This document shows, one piece after another, positions 25,345 through 36,176 of a DNA stretch of 64,000 nucleotides; position 1 is the first letter of the stretch, and each line of letters begins with the position of its first letter. The DNA comes from Cyclina sinensis (Eukaryota > Mollusca > Bivalvia > Venerida > Veneridae). The position numbers were made by a program, and so were the translations under genes. The stretch covers positions 15,974,111 through 16,038,110 of the forward strand of contig JAAONU010000016.1 of assembly GCA_012932295.1 (NCBI GenBank), read 5' to 3'. The notes beneath the pieces were generated by a model. That model worked only from the letters and a program-made list of their open reading frames with translations. It searched no databases and was not told the origin of the DNA.

Positions 25345-28118
25345 ACTCGTACTAGAATGCAGATAATTCTTGCCGATAACATTTAAGTTTCTGAATATTG
25401 TCACTTTCATTTTGTTCTTAGAAATAACGGTCAATGTTTTATATTAGGGTTTAGTCAGGGTTAGTTAGGTAGAAATAATAGTAGTTTGATAGATCCTGTC
25501 TGTATCTGATCTTAGCTTGCCAAATACTATAGATATTATAATTCTCCTAAGTCTAAATATCAAATTATTGATTCTTGGCGCAAAATATTTAACGTCGTTT
25601 TCGAAAATACTTTCAGGAATAAAAGCAAATAACAATCCTACCCAGGTGGTTAGTTTAAATCACTTGAAGTTTCCTCCTTTAGAAAACAAACTACTCAAAA
25701 AGCTTGCAAGATTTGATGCATTGTAAATAAAATTGTCAAATAAAATAGCTGGCGCGATTTAACAAGACATGTGGTAAAGCCCTTAATTTCAGTGACTCAG
25801 ATGCAAACGTCATGTTGGTTTTATTATCAAATTAGCTATACAATGTAAAACAATCACAAGTAATTAATGCAAGTAATACTTAGTATTGCCAGGAAACCAC
25901 ACACATGGCATGTAAGAGTTTCTTCCCTTGTGGGGTATCGTAACTGTTCAATGAAATGAAAAGTCCACTAGCTGAATTTTAAGGTGAACTGGATAGTTTC
26001 ATCTACTTAACTGGTGCTTTAGTTCGGTACCTTTGTCTTGATTCAGTAGATTTCACCTTTTGACCTTAACAACATCACCCTTTTCCGCTTCTAATATAGC
26101 CTAACTCCTGTGGAAGTATGTTTCGTCATTTTCTCCTTAACATGATTTGGTTAATGATATATTACAAGAAGATCTGGCCATTCCATGAATCATCTATTCG
26201 TGGAACACCCGAGACTAAACACTGAGCTTTTAGTTAAACTAGAAACAGGTTGTGATTATTACTTCGACCATCGGTAGATATTCATCACACGACTTTCTCT
26301 ACGTAAACGCTTTGTAATGATTACTAAATAGTTTCCCATACGTTTTCTTATAAGCTTCTTTTAGTTCTAAAATTGTTTTGGGGTCATCATGTTAGCTAAA
26401 ATGAAGTGACACGATTTTTATCCACATCGAATTAGAAAATACAGACCAATACATGAAAATAAAATCGAACAAAGACTGCCCATCTCACTTTACCACATGC
26501 ACTATTTAAAGCGTCATTGTGTATATTTAGCGCTGTACTTTTTGTGCCAGTAGAGACAGCGGCACAAGGGAGGCAATCCTTGTAGACGGATGTTTCATCC
26601 TCAGATCAACTTCATTAAAGGGTCAAGGTTTTGAAGAAGAAAATGAGAAACAAGATAGACAAAAAATTGGCTCATCGGTTTTCAGAACATAATTGGGAAT
26701 AAGTTCAAGTGTTGACAACAATCCTCTCATCGTAAAAAATATACAAGCTCGTAATAATAATTGACAAAAAGCCAAATTAACAAAAAAACACAATTCCGGA
26801 TCCTCTCAATTTGGCATGCAAAAATTCTAGAAGGTAATAGTAAAATTTGAAAATCATTACAAATAGTCTCTTTCTAGAATACATGTACTCTGTAAAGATC
26901 ACACGGATAGACCTGTTAGAAAGTTAGATACTAGTAATCAAATTGTTTTAACTTATAACCAGTCATGGTTGACCTAACTAACTCACTATACAATGGATAA
27001 CGTCCAACGTGTTCCAAACTAAGAAATAATGGACGTACCTTAGTGTACCTTTTGATTTTGTATAACTCAGTGTGTGCCACATTATCTGCCTAAAATCAGG
27101 TAACTGACTATTTATCTTTTCCTGATGCATATAGGTATGGCGTCCAAAGTATCCCAGATGAAGCGGTACAATAGGTTCATTAAGTTCACAAAACCAAAAG
27201 GTACGCATTGGTAAGTTTATTATATCATTAACTGGGTCACCATGGTCATCATGAAATGTATAATTAGTTGTGATTGGTTCTTGTTATCCATTCTTTTATA
27301 TTCTAGTTACTAGTAGCTCTGAACAAGTAACCAGCTAAATGAACCAATTAAGATTTCGACTTATATTACACCCAACTGATAAATTTTAAAGTTATAGAGC
27401 ACACGCGACAAACACACATGGCTATGCATAACAACAAACTCTAACAATGTCTATGAACTTGTTGTGACTTTGTTGACCTTAACCTTTAAAGCACGTGTTT
27501 AGTTTTCGCACGTAAAGACCCACTTGCTACAATCAGCAGCTGTATGAAGTTTTAACAAAATCAGTCTGTTAATGTGGAATCTATAGAGACAACTGATAGA
27601 CTGCCGAACAGGTCCAAACCGAAGTCAAGTTCGTGTTTTAAAAATGATAAAATAATAACATTTTAAAGAACATATAATAAACTGCACCATTTTACTTTTT
27701 TTTCAAAATTAAATGAATAAGAATACAGAGACGGAACTTGCCTAAATTCTCGCAGTAATTTCAGTATCATGGTTGGAATCGTCTGCACATATCCGGTCTA
27801 GTAGACTATAGTGAACAAAGTAATAGTTTACTGCCCGTATCGCACAACAAATCCTGTATACACACTTCTAGAAGTAGGTAAAAGTGCCTTGTGAAAAGTA
27901 TGTAGACATGACCTGGTTTAGTTTCCAAAAACTTTTCATTTCGAAAATATCCGAACACGAAACTACATTTGCTGGGCTCTTTGTCCGTTGTTCATCTCCG
28001 TGATAAAATAAAGATATATTTATAGATCAAAGTGGACACGATTTAATTATAAAGTACTTCGGTCAGCATAGACAGGGTTCATTTATTGACAGAAACGTGA
28101 ACGCAGAACATTGAAAAG
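24768..28118. other. no gene seen; one microsatellite
   Basis: This is AT-rich intergenic sequence upstream of the cysteine-rich peptide gene. It contains a CT-rich microsatellite (25271-25344). Short frames at 25517-25726 (+) and 26978-27208 (-) have no recognisable domain. Confidence 0.45.
25271..25344. repeat. (CT)n microsatellite
   Basis: About 70 bases of CT repeats have only a few interruptions. The minus-strand Glu-Arg-rich ORF through it is an artefact. Confidence 0.97.
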
Positions 28119-29875
28119 ATGAGATATATCCTTGTTTTCCTAGCAGTTATTGTACTCGGTAAGTTAAAGGGGCAAACCCTAAAATTAGGAGTATTCCATT
28201 TCTTTTATAACAAGGGTAAATGTTAAAAAGATGAATGAATTTTTACTCGAAGTCAAGGAATCAGTAAAAAAATCTAAGTGACACAGGTAAACTAAACGCC
28301 TTAGTCTTTATATAAAGTGTTATTGTTATACCGGTTTTAGGTGGATAGTCATTCACTCTAAAATGAACACTTTCTCGGGGTCTAAATGCCTCACAGAGAA
28401 ACGGAACATATGTACTTCTTTAAATCATAAATAATATTACGTTATATAGCAGATGACTTTGATTTACGAGACACTATTGCCGCCTTTAATATAATGTGTA
28501 CAAGAAAATGATTAATTCTGAACGTATTTTGAGAATAACAGAAATAGAAAAGCTTAGAAATAGACAGTCTTATATTTCGTTTTATTTGTTTTACATTCTG
28601 TCGTATTTAAAAACATAATCTACCTCTAGCGTGCTGCGAAATAATAAGATGAAGAAGTCTGTTTCCAGACTTTGAGAAAGTTTCACAATGTTTTCAGTAA
28701 TTTCAACCATATGCTAAATGTTATTAGATTTTGTTTCGTCAGCAAGGCAGTATTTTTTACAATTTCTGCACAGCTTTTAATGATTTTCAAATACATTTAG
28801 TGAGTTTTAACGTAATGTTTCATGTGTAACGAAGCACTTAATGTCTTTCAAATACAATATTTTGACAATTTATAAAGTTTCAAAGGTTCTGGACCTGTTT
28901 TTTTTCTCAGTCGTATATATTGAGGCAGAATTATGTCCCAACAATGACGTGAGGAATAAATGTCAGAGCATGCATTGCTCGACCGGGTACCATAAGGAAT
29001 GTGTGAATGGCATTTGCACGTGCAACCGTAAGCAAAAATTCATTCACTCTTTCTGCTTCAGTCAACTACCATTTTGATTTACCATGCAACATATCACTTT
29101 CAAAAGCATTACAAAAACAAGAGAGGCAAGACTATCCTGAATCGCTTACATGTATATAACTGCTCAAAACAACCCGTGCAACATAATGGATTTATCATTA
29201 AATTAAACAAGGACTAGACAATGCTGCATGCCAACTATCAAAACAGAATACGATTTATTTAAAGAACAAAGATATATATACTGGTTTCGACAATGCTACA
29301 CAGCTCATTTCATGACTCGTTATTGCCATAAAATCCAAAGTTATGTGTGTAAAAAATAATGCCAAGAACATTGGTAGAGCTTTATGCAGGGAACATTTAT
29401 GCAAAGTTTCATCAACTTTTTCAAATGATTTAGAAACGGTTGTTGTTTAAAGCAAAATTTGACGACGCACAGACGCACACATGGCAAGTAAAAGGGCTGA
29501 AGATGAGCACATCGCGCTCAGGTGAGCTAAAAGCTCAAAAGTATAAAAATTGGGCAGTTTCTAATGAATGTAACAAATATAAGGGTTAACAAAAAATACT
29601 AATTAGTCTGTCTTTTCGTCAAGTTCGAAGTATTATGCCAGATGTTTTCCAAGACTTAAAATATTAAAGAAAGAAAATGAAAGCGTTTAATTCTGTTTCG
29701 ATTTCCGTTTGAAAATTGTAGATAAACAAATGTTTATTTCATTTTTTCCCCAGCGAACCAAGCTTCATCATGTCTCACTCAACAGGACTGTCTAGATAGC
29801 ACAGACCTTCCAACGTGCTCGAGAACATGGCACTGTGTCGACAACAAGTGCAGGTGTGGCGGAAGCTTTGGATAA
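28119..29875 (+). CDS. secreted two-module cysteine-rich peptide, 92 aa, three exons
   Basis: Exons are 28119-28158, 28911-29027 and 29754-29875, with GT-AG borders and both introns in phase 1. Exon 1 and the start of exon 2 encode a hydrophobic signal sequence (MRYILVFLAVIVL, then VYIEAE). Exon 2 encodes one six-cysteine module (Cys 22, 31, 36, 44, 49, 51) and exon 3 a second (Cys 59, 65, 74, 80, 85, 87). Both end in C-x4-C-x1-C (CVNGICTC and CVDNKCRC). Six cysteines per module suggest three disulfides each. The layout is reminiscent of defensin-like or antimicrobial peptides, but the spacing lacks the C-x3-C of the cysteine-stabilised alpha-beta fold and no family was recognised. An AATAAA signal lies at 29978-29983. 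Function is unknown; a secreted defence or signalling peptide is an inference. Confidence 0.75.
29460..29545 (+). repeat. repeat-element tail with hairpin, in intron 2 of the cysteine-rich gene
   Basis: ACGACGCACAGACGCACAC is followed by GCGCTCAGGTGAGCTAAAAGCTC. The GAGCTAAAAGCTC part forms a small hairpin. It resembles the tails of the tandem-repeat elements elsewhere in the window, in context and hairpin position though not in sequence. Confidence 0.4.
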
Positions 29876-30283
29876 TCTTCAGAAGATATTGATTGTTCTA
29901 TAAGTTAATTAAACGTTAACGGTCAATCATCCTTGCTGTATCAGAAGAACATTTACCTCCCATGTCTTAAATGAATGAATAAAACGTGTGTGTGTTGAAG
30001 TCTGCTTGTTCTTGAGTGTATCGTGAGCTTAACACAATATCTTTATTTATTATATACTTATAAATGAAATATTGAGAAATATTGATGAAATAAATTGCGT
30101 ATTTTCATTTTCCGTATTTTCACTGTAAAAATTTATTTTTCACTGCAGTGAAACATATTTTCTGTATTTTCACTGGTGTATTGCCGGACTACTTTCTTCT
30201 AAATTCAGCCAATACACTAAATTAAAGGGGAATTCTTTCGGATCTTAAGGTCAAAAAAGAGAAAATTAAATAATAAACAGAAA

Positions 30284-30433
30284 ATTCAATTTTTTTCTAT
30301 AAATACGGGTTTTATTTTCATCTCGTGGTATGAAAATTATCATATTTCACTCGTGGCTATCGCCACTCGTGAAATATTTATTTTCATACCACTCGATGAA
30401 AATAAATCACGTATTTATAGAAAAAACTTGAAT
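30284..30433. repeat. 150-bp near-perfect palindrome (hairpin)
   Basis: From ATTCAA at 30284 to TTGAAT at 30433 the sequence folds on itself with a four-base centre (TGGC-TATC-GCCA) and only a few mismatches along about 70 bp of stem. It probably is a foldback MITE or other hairpin element. It lies about 560 bp upstream of the first globin start. Confidence 0.85.
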
Positions 30434-30932
30434 ATCCTCTATATCTAAAGACTCACTGTGAATACTGAAAGCTCAATTCATATCATTAACAATAGAATAT
30501 AACGTCAATTCCCTTTTAAGATTATCAAATAAATATATGACTTGGTGCACAGAACGTCTGCTGTAGTCATACGCACATACAATTAATTTCCAGAAGAATT
30601 CTAACAAATCACCTTTTTTTCTAGTATCATCGTTAAACAAACAGATATATATCGCGGCATTAACGCGTCGCAGCAAATTCCAATTACTACAATGTTCTGT
30701 AATTAATAAAAGGTAATGGAACAATTAAGATAGTAGAAACATATGACAGTCTCAGAAGAGTTAGCGCCCATTCAGTTATTGACATACAGAAGTATATCGC
30801 TTTTGATGTAAACATCATTTAAACGCGGGTCATTAACAGACGAGAAGTTATAGCTGGTTGAACATTGCCCTTGTCCAAGTAATTTAAACGTAATAATTTT
30901 GCACGGATTGCAGCATATCATGGATTATTAGC

Positions 30933-30939
30933 TATAAAA
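30933..30939 (+). promoter_or_regulatory. candidate TATA box of globin 1
   Basis: TATAAAA lies 53 bases upstream of the ATG and would place transcription start about 30 bases before it. It is followed by CTGCAGA, as is the TATAAAT upstream of globin 2 (35240), a weak shared promoter feature. Confidence 0.4.
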
Positions 30940-30991
30940 TCAAACCTGCAGAGTTCAATAAGGAATACGGGAAGGTTGTTTTATAAATGAG

Positions 30992-31570
30992 ATGGGGTGT
31001 GGCGGTTCAACGTCTGCCTTCCAGGGTGCCAGCGTTACTAGGGACACCAACACTGAAGAGCATACAATCACGACAGTATCTTCAGATCAACCTGTGGCTT
31101 TAACATCGGAAGAAATTTACACGATCAAGAGAACATGGCGACATATGTCTGAGGATCTGCAACAGACAGGACTACAAATTTTCCTCAATATTTTTATAAA
31201 GTGTCCAGAAATTAAAACTTTGTTCCATATTGAGCATGTTTCTAATGAAGAAATTGAAAACAATCAGCTTTTAAAAGCACACGCAGCTCGGTTTATGAAT
31301 ACTATCGGAGCAGCCGTTGATGATTTAAATGACTTGGAAATGGAAAATGGCAAATTGGCTGAACTGTTGATCAAACTCGGCCAACAGCACAGGCAATATT
31401 CCAACTTCAAAGATAGATATTTTGAATGCTATTACGGAGCCGTAATGGAACAATGGGAACACAGTTTGGGCGAAAGGTTTACACCTGAGGTTTCAGACAT
31501 ATGGAGTCGCTTGCTTATCTATATTCTCAGGAAACTTTTAGAAGGGTATTATCTGCAGGATGAAACCTAG
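30992..31570 (+). CDS. globin X-like globin with N-terminal acylation signal (globin 1)
   Basis: The 192-residue protein has a single globin fold after a roughly 37-residue N-terminal extension. It begins MGCGGS: Gly2 and Cys3 fit N-myristoylation plus palmitoylation, as established for globin X proteins, and imply membrane attachment. The helix A tryptophan is W49 and CD1 phenylalanine F78 (KTLF). The distal histidine E7 is H97 (LKAHAARFM) and the proximal histidine F8 is H133 (LGQQH), so heme binding should be intact. The coding region is a single exon, whereas many animal globins have introns at B12.2 and G7.0. A tandem paralogue lies 4 kb downstream on the same strand. Likely roles for this class are redox or signalling rather than bulk oxygen transport; that is inference. 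Confidence 0.9.
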   Translation: MGCGGSTSAFQGASVTRDTNTEEHTITTVSSDQPVALTSEEIYTIKRTWRHMSEDLQQTGLQIFLNIFIKCPEIKTLFHIEHVSNEEIENNQLLKAHAARFMNTIGAAVDDLNDLEMENGKLAELLIKLGQQHRQYSNFKDRYFECYYGAVMEQWEHSLGERFTPEVSDIWSRLLIYILRKLLEGYYLQDET

Positions 31571-32044
31571 AAAGACGTGATATGTGAATTTTACCCAGTG
31601 GTACTCTGCTCTTAATGTAATTTTTAAATTCTTTCCTACCTTTTAAATTTTTGTTGACACAGAGAACATATCTATAACAAGAACAGATATATTTTTTTTA
31701 AATCAGGTGATTTAATTTGTTCACACAAAACAGTGCTATTATAAGCAATATCAAAGCCTGAAACAAAATAGCAGGAGTAGTATTTATATAATCATATTTT
31801 TCGTTCGCATTATTTTTCTTTCCGGATATTTAGTGGAACAATTAGAAACTTACTAATCAGTCTAACACTTTAGTTAGTTTTCTTTTATATGATATTGTGA
31901 GCCACCTTTTTGTATAACGTTAAAGTTAATCATAATAACGTTTATATGGCAGTATTACATATAGAAAAGTTCCTAGAAGTGTCGTATTGATAATAAGGAA
32001 TAATTTTATATATCATACGGTTTTGTTCTAAATTGTATTCTTCG

Positions 32045-32215
32045 CTTCTTTAACTTACCCTACTGGAGGCAAATGACTCTGCCTTTGCGACATCCGTGCA
32101 GTCTGATCTTGGTCTGCACTACAGTAAATTTCCAGGAAGTACCCCCAGTAAACGGTTAATGAATCCGTCCAAATTGAAAGATGGAGAAGTCCATTTTAGG
32201 TAAGGGTTAAAATTG
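32045..32215. repeat. interspersed repeat sharing a core with 60640-60835
   Basis: CTTTGCGACATCCGTGCAGTCTGATC and, further on, AAATTGAAAGATGGA and AAGGGTTAAA correspond in order to CCTTTGCCACC..CTGTGCAGTCTGACC, a diverged ATTCAAAGCTGAGC and CAGGGTTAAA at 60640-60835. Both are copies of one dispersed family. Confidence 0.6.
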
Positions 32216-32555
32216 ATAATTTGCACATGATTTTGAAATATTCAAAGTGGTCTTAATAGAGAAACTTTACTCTATTAGCAAAAGGTTTATGATAATGTCC
32301 CAGCAAAACGTATTAACGCCTACGTTAGAATAAACGAAGACACTTGCACGGTAACTCGAGCATGTCATTTGTCGTAGGTATAAAGTAGATAAGGTAAGCT
32401 ATATCATTACATCTTCCGACGTCATACAAGTGAATAAAAATATCATTTATTGTTGCCTGAAAACGTTTTGATATTTCTTATTAGAATTTAAACTACATGT
32501 AATTAACATGTGGCACTACCTCAGATACGATTTTCAAGGAAATGAGCTCCGAAAC

Positions 32556-32745
32556 GCGGCATTTGCTCATTTCTTGACCGAAACTTGTTGCAGTTTACCC
32601 AAAACTGGCGTTTAAGACTTTAGTGAGTCTGCTGACTTGTCTTTTAAAATTCTCACATCAATAAAATCAAGTTTTTAGATAACTCTTGCTGCTTATCATC
32701 ACAAATTATGTTGATGTTGTTGATTTAAGTAGTCTGCACTTTTGA
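32556..32745 (+). repeat. diverged duplicate of the globin 2 upstream region
   Basis: This segment aligns by eye with 35065-35245: TTTGCTCAT..TTGACCGAAA..GTT.CAGTTTA, ACTTTAGTGAGT, TTCTCACATCAATAAAATCAA and GCTTATCATC all have counterparts in the same order. Similarity seems to fade after about 190 bp. Confidence 0.5.
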
Positions 32746-35609
32746 AACCGACAAGTATGCTACAGTTGTGCCGGATTGCGAACTCTATTGATAAGGAGGC
32801 AGTCAATAGTTTTGTTCGTATTTGACCAGTCAAATTCCTGTATTAAAGCAATTGTTGGAAGTAAAGTGGCTTAGTCATGTAAAAAAAGGTTAACATTGCT
32901 ATATTTGGTCTTTGACTGATTATAATGAATGTTGAAATATATAATGTTATAAATCTATATTGCGAATATAGGTGATTTTGTGATTTTGTTATTGTTTTCA
33001 CTGAGAAACAATATTTTGAAGGGTGTACAAACAAGTTCAAATAGCAGAAAGTCTGAATGCATGATATAAGCCTATGTGTGCATTTTCTCGCTTTACAGAA
33101 AGTATGTAGGTTGAGGGTGAACAGTTTCTTACCTATAGTTCTGCAGTGAGATTTCTCTGCTGTTTTTAAAGTTTGCTATTTGGCCTCGGACCAAGCCAGA
33201 ATTTGGCGCAAAAAATGCACCATGGCCACTATGTCAAAACGAACTGGATTGGAGATTGTCAGATGAATTTCACGACCAAGTCAGTTTTGTAGCTATGTTG
33301 TATTTTATTTCTCTCAGGTTTGCCCTGATAGGGATTGCAAAAGAACTTTTTGAGTACACGGAATAGCTGGAAAACCAATGTCTTTTTTCTGTTTAACCCA
33401 CATCTGACGTAATCGAAAAGCATTCCCATAGGAGGACATTATGAAACAAATGAATTGTATTTATTAACATTCCTGATTTACTTTACGTCTAAATAGCCGT
33501 GAAAAAAAAAACATACACAATGGTGTCGGGTATGGAAATGAGCTACAGAGGACTTAATACAAAACAATGATGGGATTATTTCTTTTCATAACATACATAC
33601 GAATATTTCAAGTCGTAATTATCTTAAATGGTGTAGAAAATTAAGGATTTGTTTCATTTTCTGAAAGATGTTTATGTATTGATGATAGAAAAAGTAATTC
33701 TGCATTTTGAAACATCTTTCCACATAATTTATTGATCCTTATAGTGTAAATGATAACAGAGATAACACGCGTACCTTCGAAATAAATGCATTATTGCACA
33801 AAATGCGATTCGATTTTTAGAAAAGAATATCAGATTTTTTTTATATTCCCTTTAAAAAAATGACCCACGTTACAAATGGTTGCTAAGGATATACTCCGAA
33901 TCACCAGCCTGAACCAACTTCGGATGGTTTGTAATCCTAAAATGTTTGATGTCGAATATATCAAAAGATTTAAAGACAAATAAATACTTTTTCATCTTTT
34001 TTGTGTGTACTTCACTTAATTGCTAACACATTGCATTCTATTTCTGTCATTTTGCCATGCTTATAACATAGTTTATATGTGTGTTTGTATAAACATGTTT
34101 TATGTAAATATTTATAAGGACGAATGACTAAAATTGAAGTTGAAGGTTTCAAGGAAAATGGAGTCTATTAATCCAACATGCGTGAATACAATATCACGTA
34201 GAATGATATAACTGTCTTCATTTGTCTTTGTCCCAAAAGAAAATAGTCCGTGATGTAGTGATATCGTACACGTTTTGTTATTGCTCTTCCAGTAACATTG
34301 CCATTGGTATTTCGGATAAGACGTCAAAGTTTTCCATATGATTGTACTGTACACTAGGCATGGAAAAGAGCTTGGGGTGTCTTCGTAAAGGGATGAATTC
34401 TATATCTACATAGATGTATCAATGTCCAGTATATTACGCCACACATAATTTCATGACTCAGTGGTTTGTGATTTCAGATAAAGAGAATATTTAAACAAAA
34501 TCCTTACATAACTCTATGTTAAACAAGTGGTTCAAGGAGTAGGGCAAATAACAACCTTCGGGACAATTGTGGATCGGTCTTGTGTAAAATCCAGTAGACA
34601 ATGCTTTAAACCTTGGGGCAAAAAAACAACTTTCTTTTGTAATTCTACGTTCAACTTGTGACCCACAGTGTGGAGCTGACAACTATCTAAAGATCATTTT
34701 AACAACAAAAACAATTAACAATGGCTTACTAAACAATGCTCTTTAGTATATTTCAGAGCTCTAGATCTTCTGGTGCCCGAAAATGCGATTTTAAAGATAT
34801 TCCTTGAATCAATCTTTAGAAAAAAACTGTAATCCCAACGCAGAGAGCAATCAAACCCCAGGAAAGATATTTTTAATCCTCGAAAATACTAGAATAAAGT
34901 AACGTGGTAATTTTCTTTTTTTAAATATTGAAAGGTAATTATCTTTTGCCCTTGAAAACGGACACTTGATGTACCTTCATCACGTACCTCTTATTGTTAC
35001 AATTCTGTAAACAAACATGGTCATAGAGAACAAAAACTACGTCGAATCAATTACATCAGTTTTGTGTAAATGTTTGCTCACTACTTGTCCGAAATTAGTT
35101 ACAGTTTATGCACTTTAATGAGTGCGGTGCTCTTTGAATTTGTTCTCATTAATAAAAATCAATGTTCCAGATACCTGGAGCTTTATCATTGCCAACAATT
35201 ACCCGATGTTATCGTTTCTGTAATTCTGGGGTTGTTCGTTATAAATACTGCAGATATCTAATTGGAAATGTGTCGACCATTGGATTTCTGCTTTGATAGA
35301 AAGTTATTCATCCCCTAGGATAAAATAATGAAATGAATGTATGTGATTAATTACTATACTGTCATAGCATTGTGTTTATATACCTAAGAAAAAACATACA
35401 TACAGCGGACAGATAGCTTTTTGGAACGATGTTTTCGTAAACGTACCAATTACTCAGTGTCATGCAAAACATAAACGGCTGCAAACAAGACAGTGATACT
35501 AACATTTCAGAGTAGTAGCTTGAAATATGTTGCACATGTCGTAACATGATGATAATCTGCTTGTTTTGTGCAGGAGAGTTGTAAATCTTTTTATACGGAT
35601 AACAAGAAT

Positions 35610-36176
35610 ATGGGCTGCACAACTTCAAGGGACCCGAGGCATAATTGTGCTAATGGTGAGTGTAGATACAAGGCTAATCTTTTAATTGGAAACAGTCTTG
35701 CGCCAAAAGCTTTCACTGCAGAAGAAGTGGCCATTATAAAAGAGACTTGGGATTATCTAGCAAAAGATATTCAAGGAAACGGTTTGCAGATTTTCCTGAG
35801 AATATTTGAACTTTGTCCAGGGGTAAAAACGCTGTTCTTCTTTGACGATGTGCGTCATACGGAAATTGCCAAGAATACACTAATCAAGGCACACGGAGCA
35901 AGGTTTATGAATGCCATAAGTGCTGTTGTTGATAACCTAGAAAATGTAGAAGAAGAGGATAATAAAGTGTCAAAACTGTTGGTACTTCTTGGACAGCAAC
36001 ATAGGCGACATACTGGGTTCCGATCGGAATATTTTGAATGTTTTTATGAAGCTCTTATGTGGCAGTGGGAATATTGTATCGGGAACCACTTTTTACCACA
36101 GGTGGCTGACGCCTGGAGTCATCTGTTTATTTTTGTGATGGAAAAGCTTTTAGAAGGTTATGGACCATCTAAATAA
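35610..36176 (+). CDS. globin X-like globin with N-terminal acylation signal (globin 2)
   Basis: The start chosen is the ATG at 35610, giving MGCTTS and a 188-residue protein. The frame is open further upstream but without an ATG, and a CTTGTTTTGTGCAG sequence ending at 35573 looks like a splice acceptor in the 5' untranslated region. Gly2 and Cys3 again fit myristoylation and palmitoylation. Key globin residues are W47 (helix A), F76 (CD1, KTLF), H95 (E7, IKAHGARFM) and H131 (F8, LGQQH). It shares many blocks with globin 1 (GLQIFL.IF..CP, LLEGY near the end), so the two are tandem duplicates of clear antiquity. The coding region is uninterrupted. A TATAAAT lies at about 35240. Confidence 0.9.
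   Translation: MGCTTSRDPRHNCANGECRYKANLLIGNSLAPKAFTAEEVAIIKETWDYLAKDIQGNGLQIFLRIFELCPGVKTLFFFDDVRHTEIAKNTLIKAHGARFMNAISAVVDNLENVEEEDNKVSKLLVLLGQQHRRHTGFRSEYFECFYEALMWQWEYCIGNHFLPQVADAWSHLFIFVMEKLLEGYGPSK

Larger units (their letters stand above)
31571..35069. other. intergenic region between the two globins
   Basis: No exon was recognised, and no globin remnant was found by eye. It contains a repeat relative at 32045-32215 and a segment (32556-32745) resembling the region upstream of globin 2. Confidence 0.45.

Noticed and set aside
35568..35609. Longer N-terminus for globin 2
   Set aside because: It would start at a GTG and overlaps a likely splice acceptor; starting at 35610 restores the MGC acylation signal shared with globin 1.
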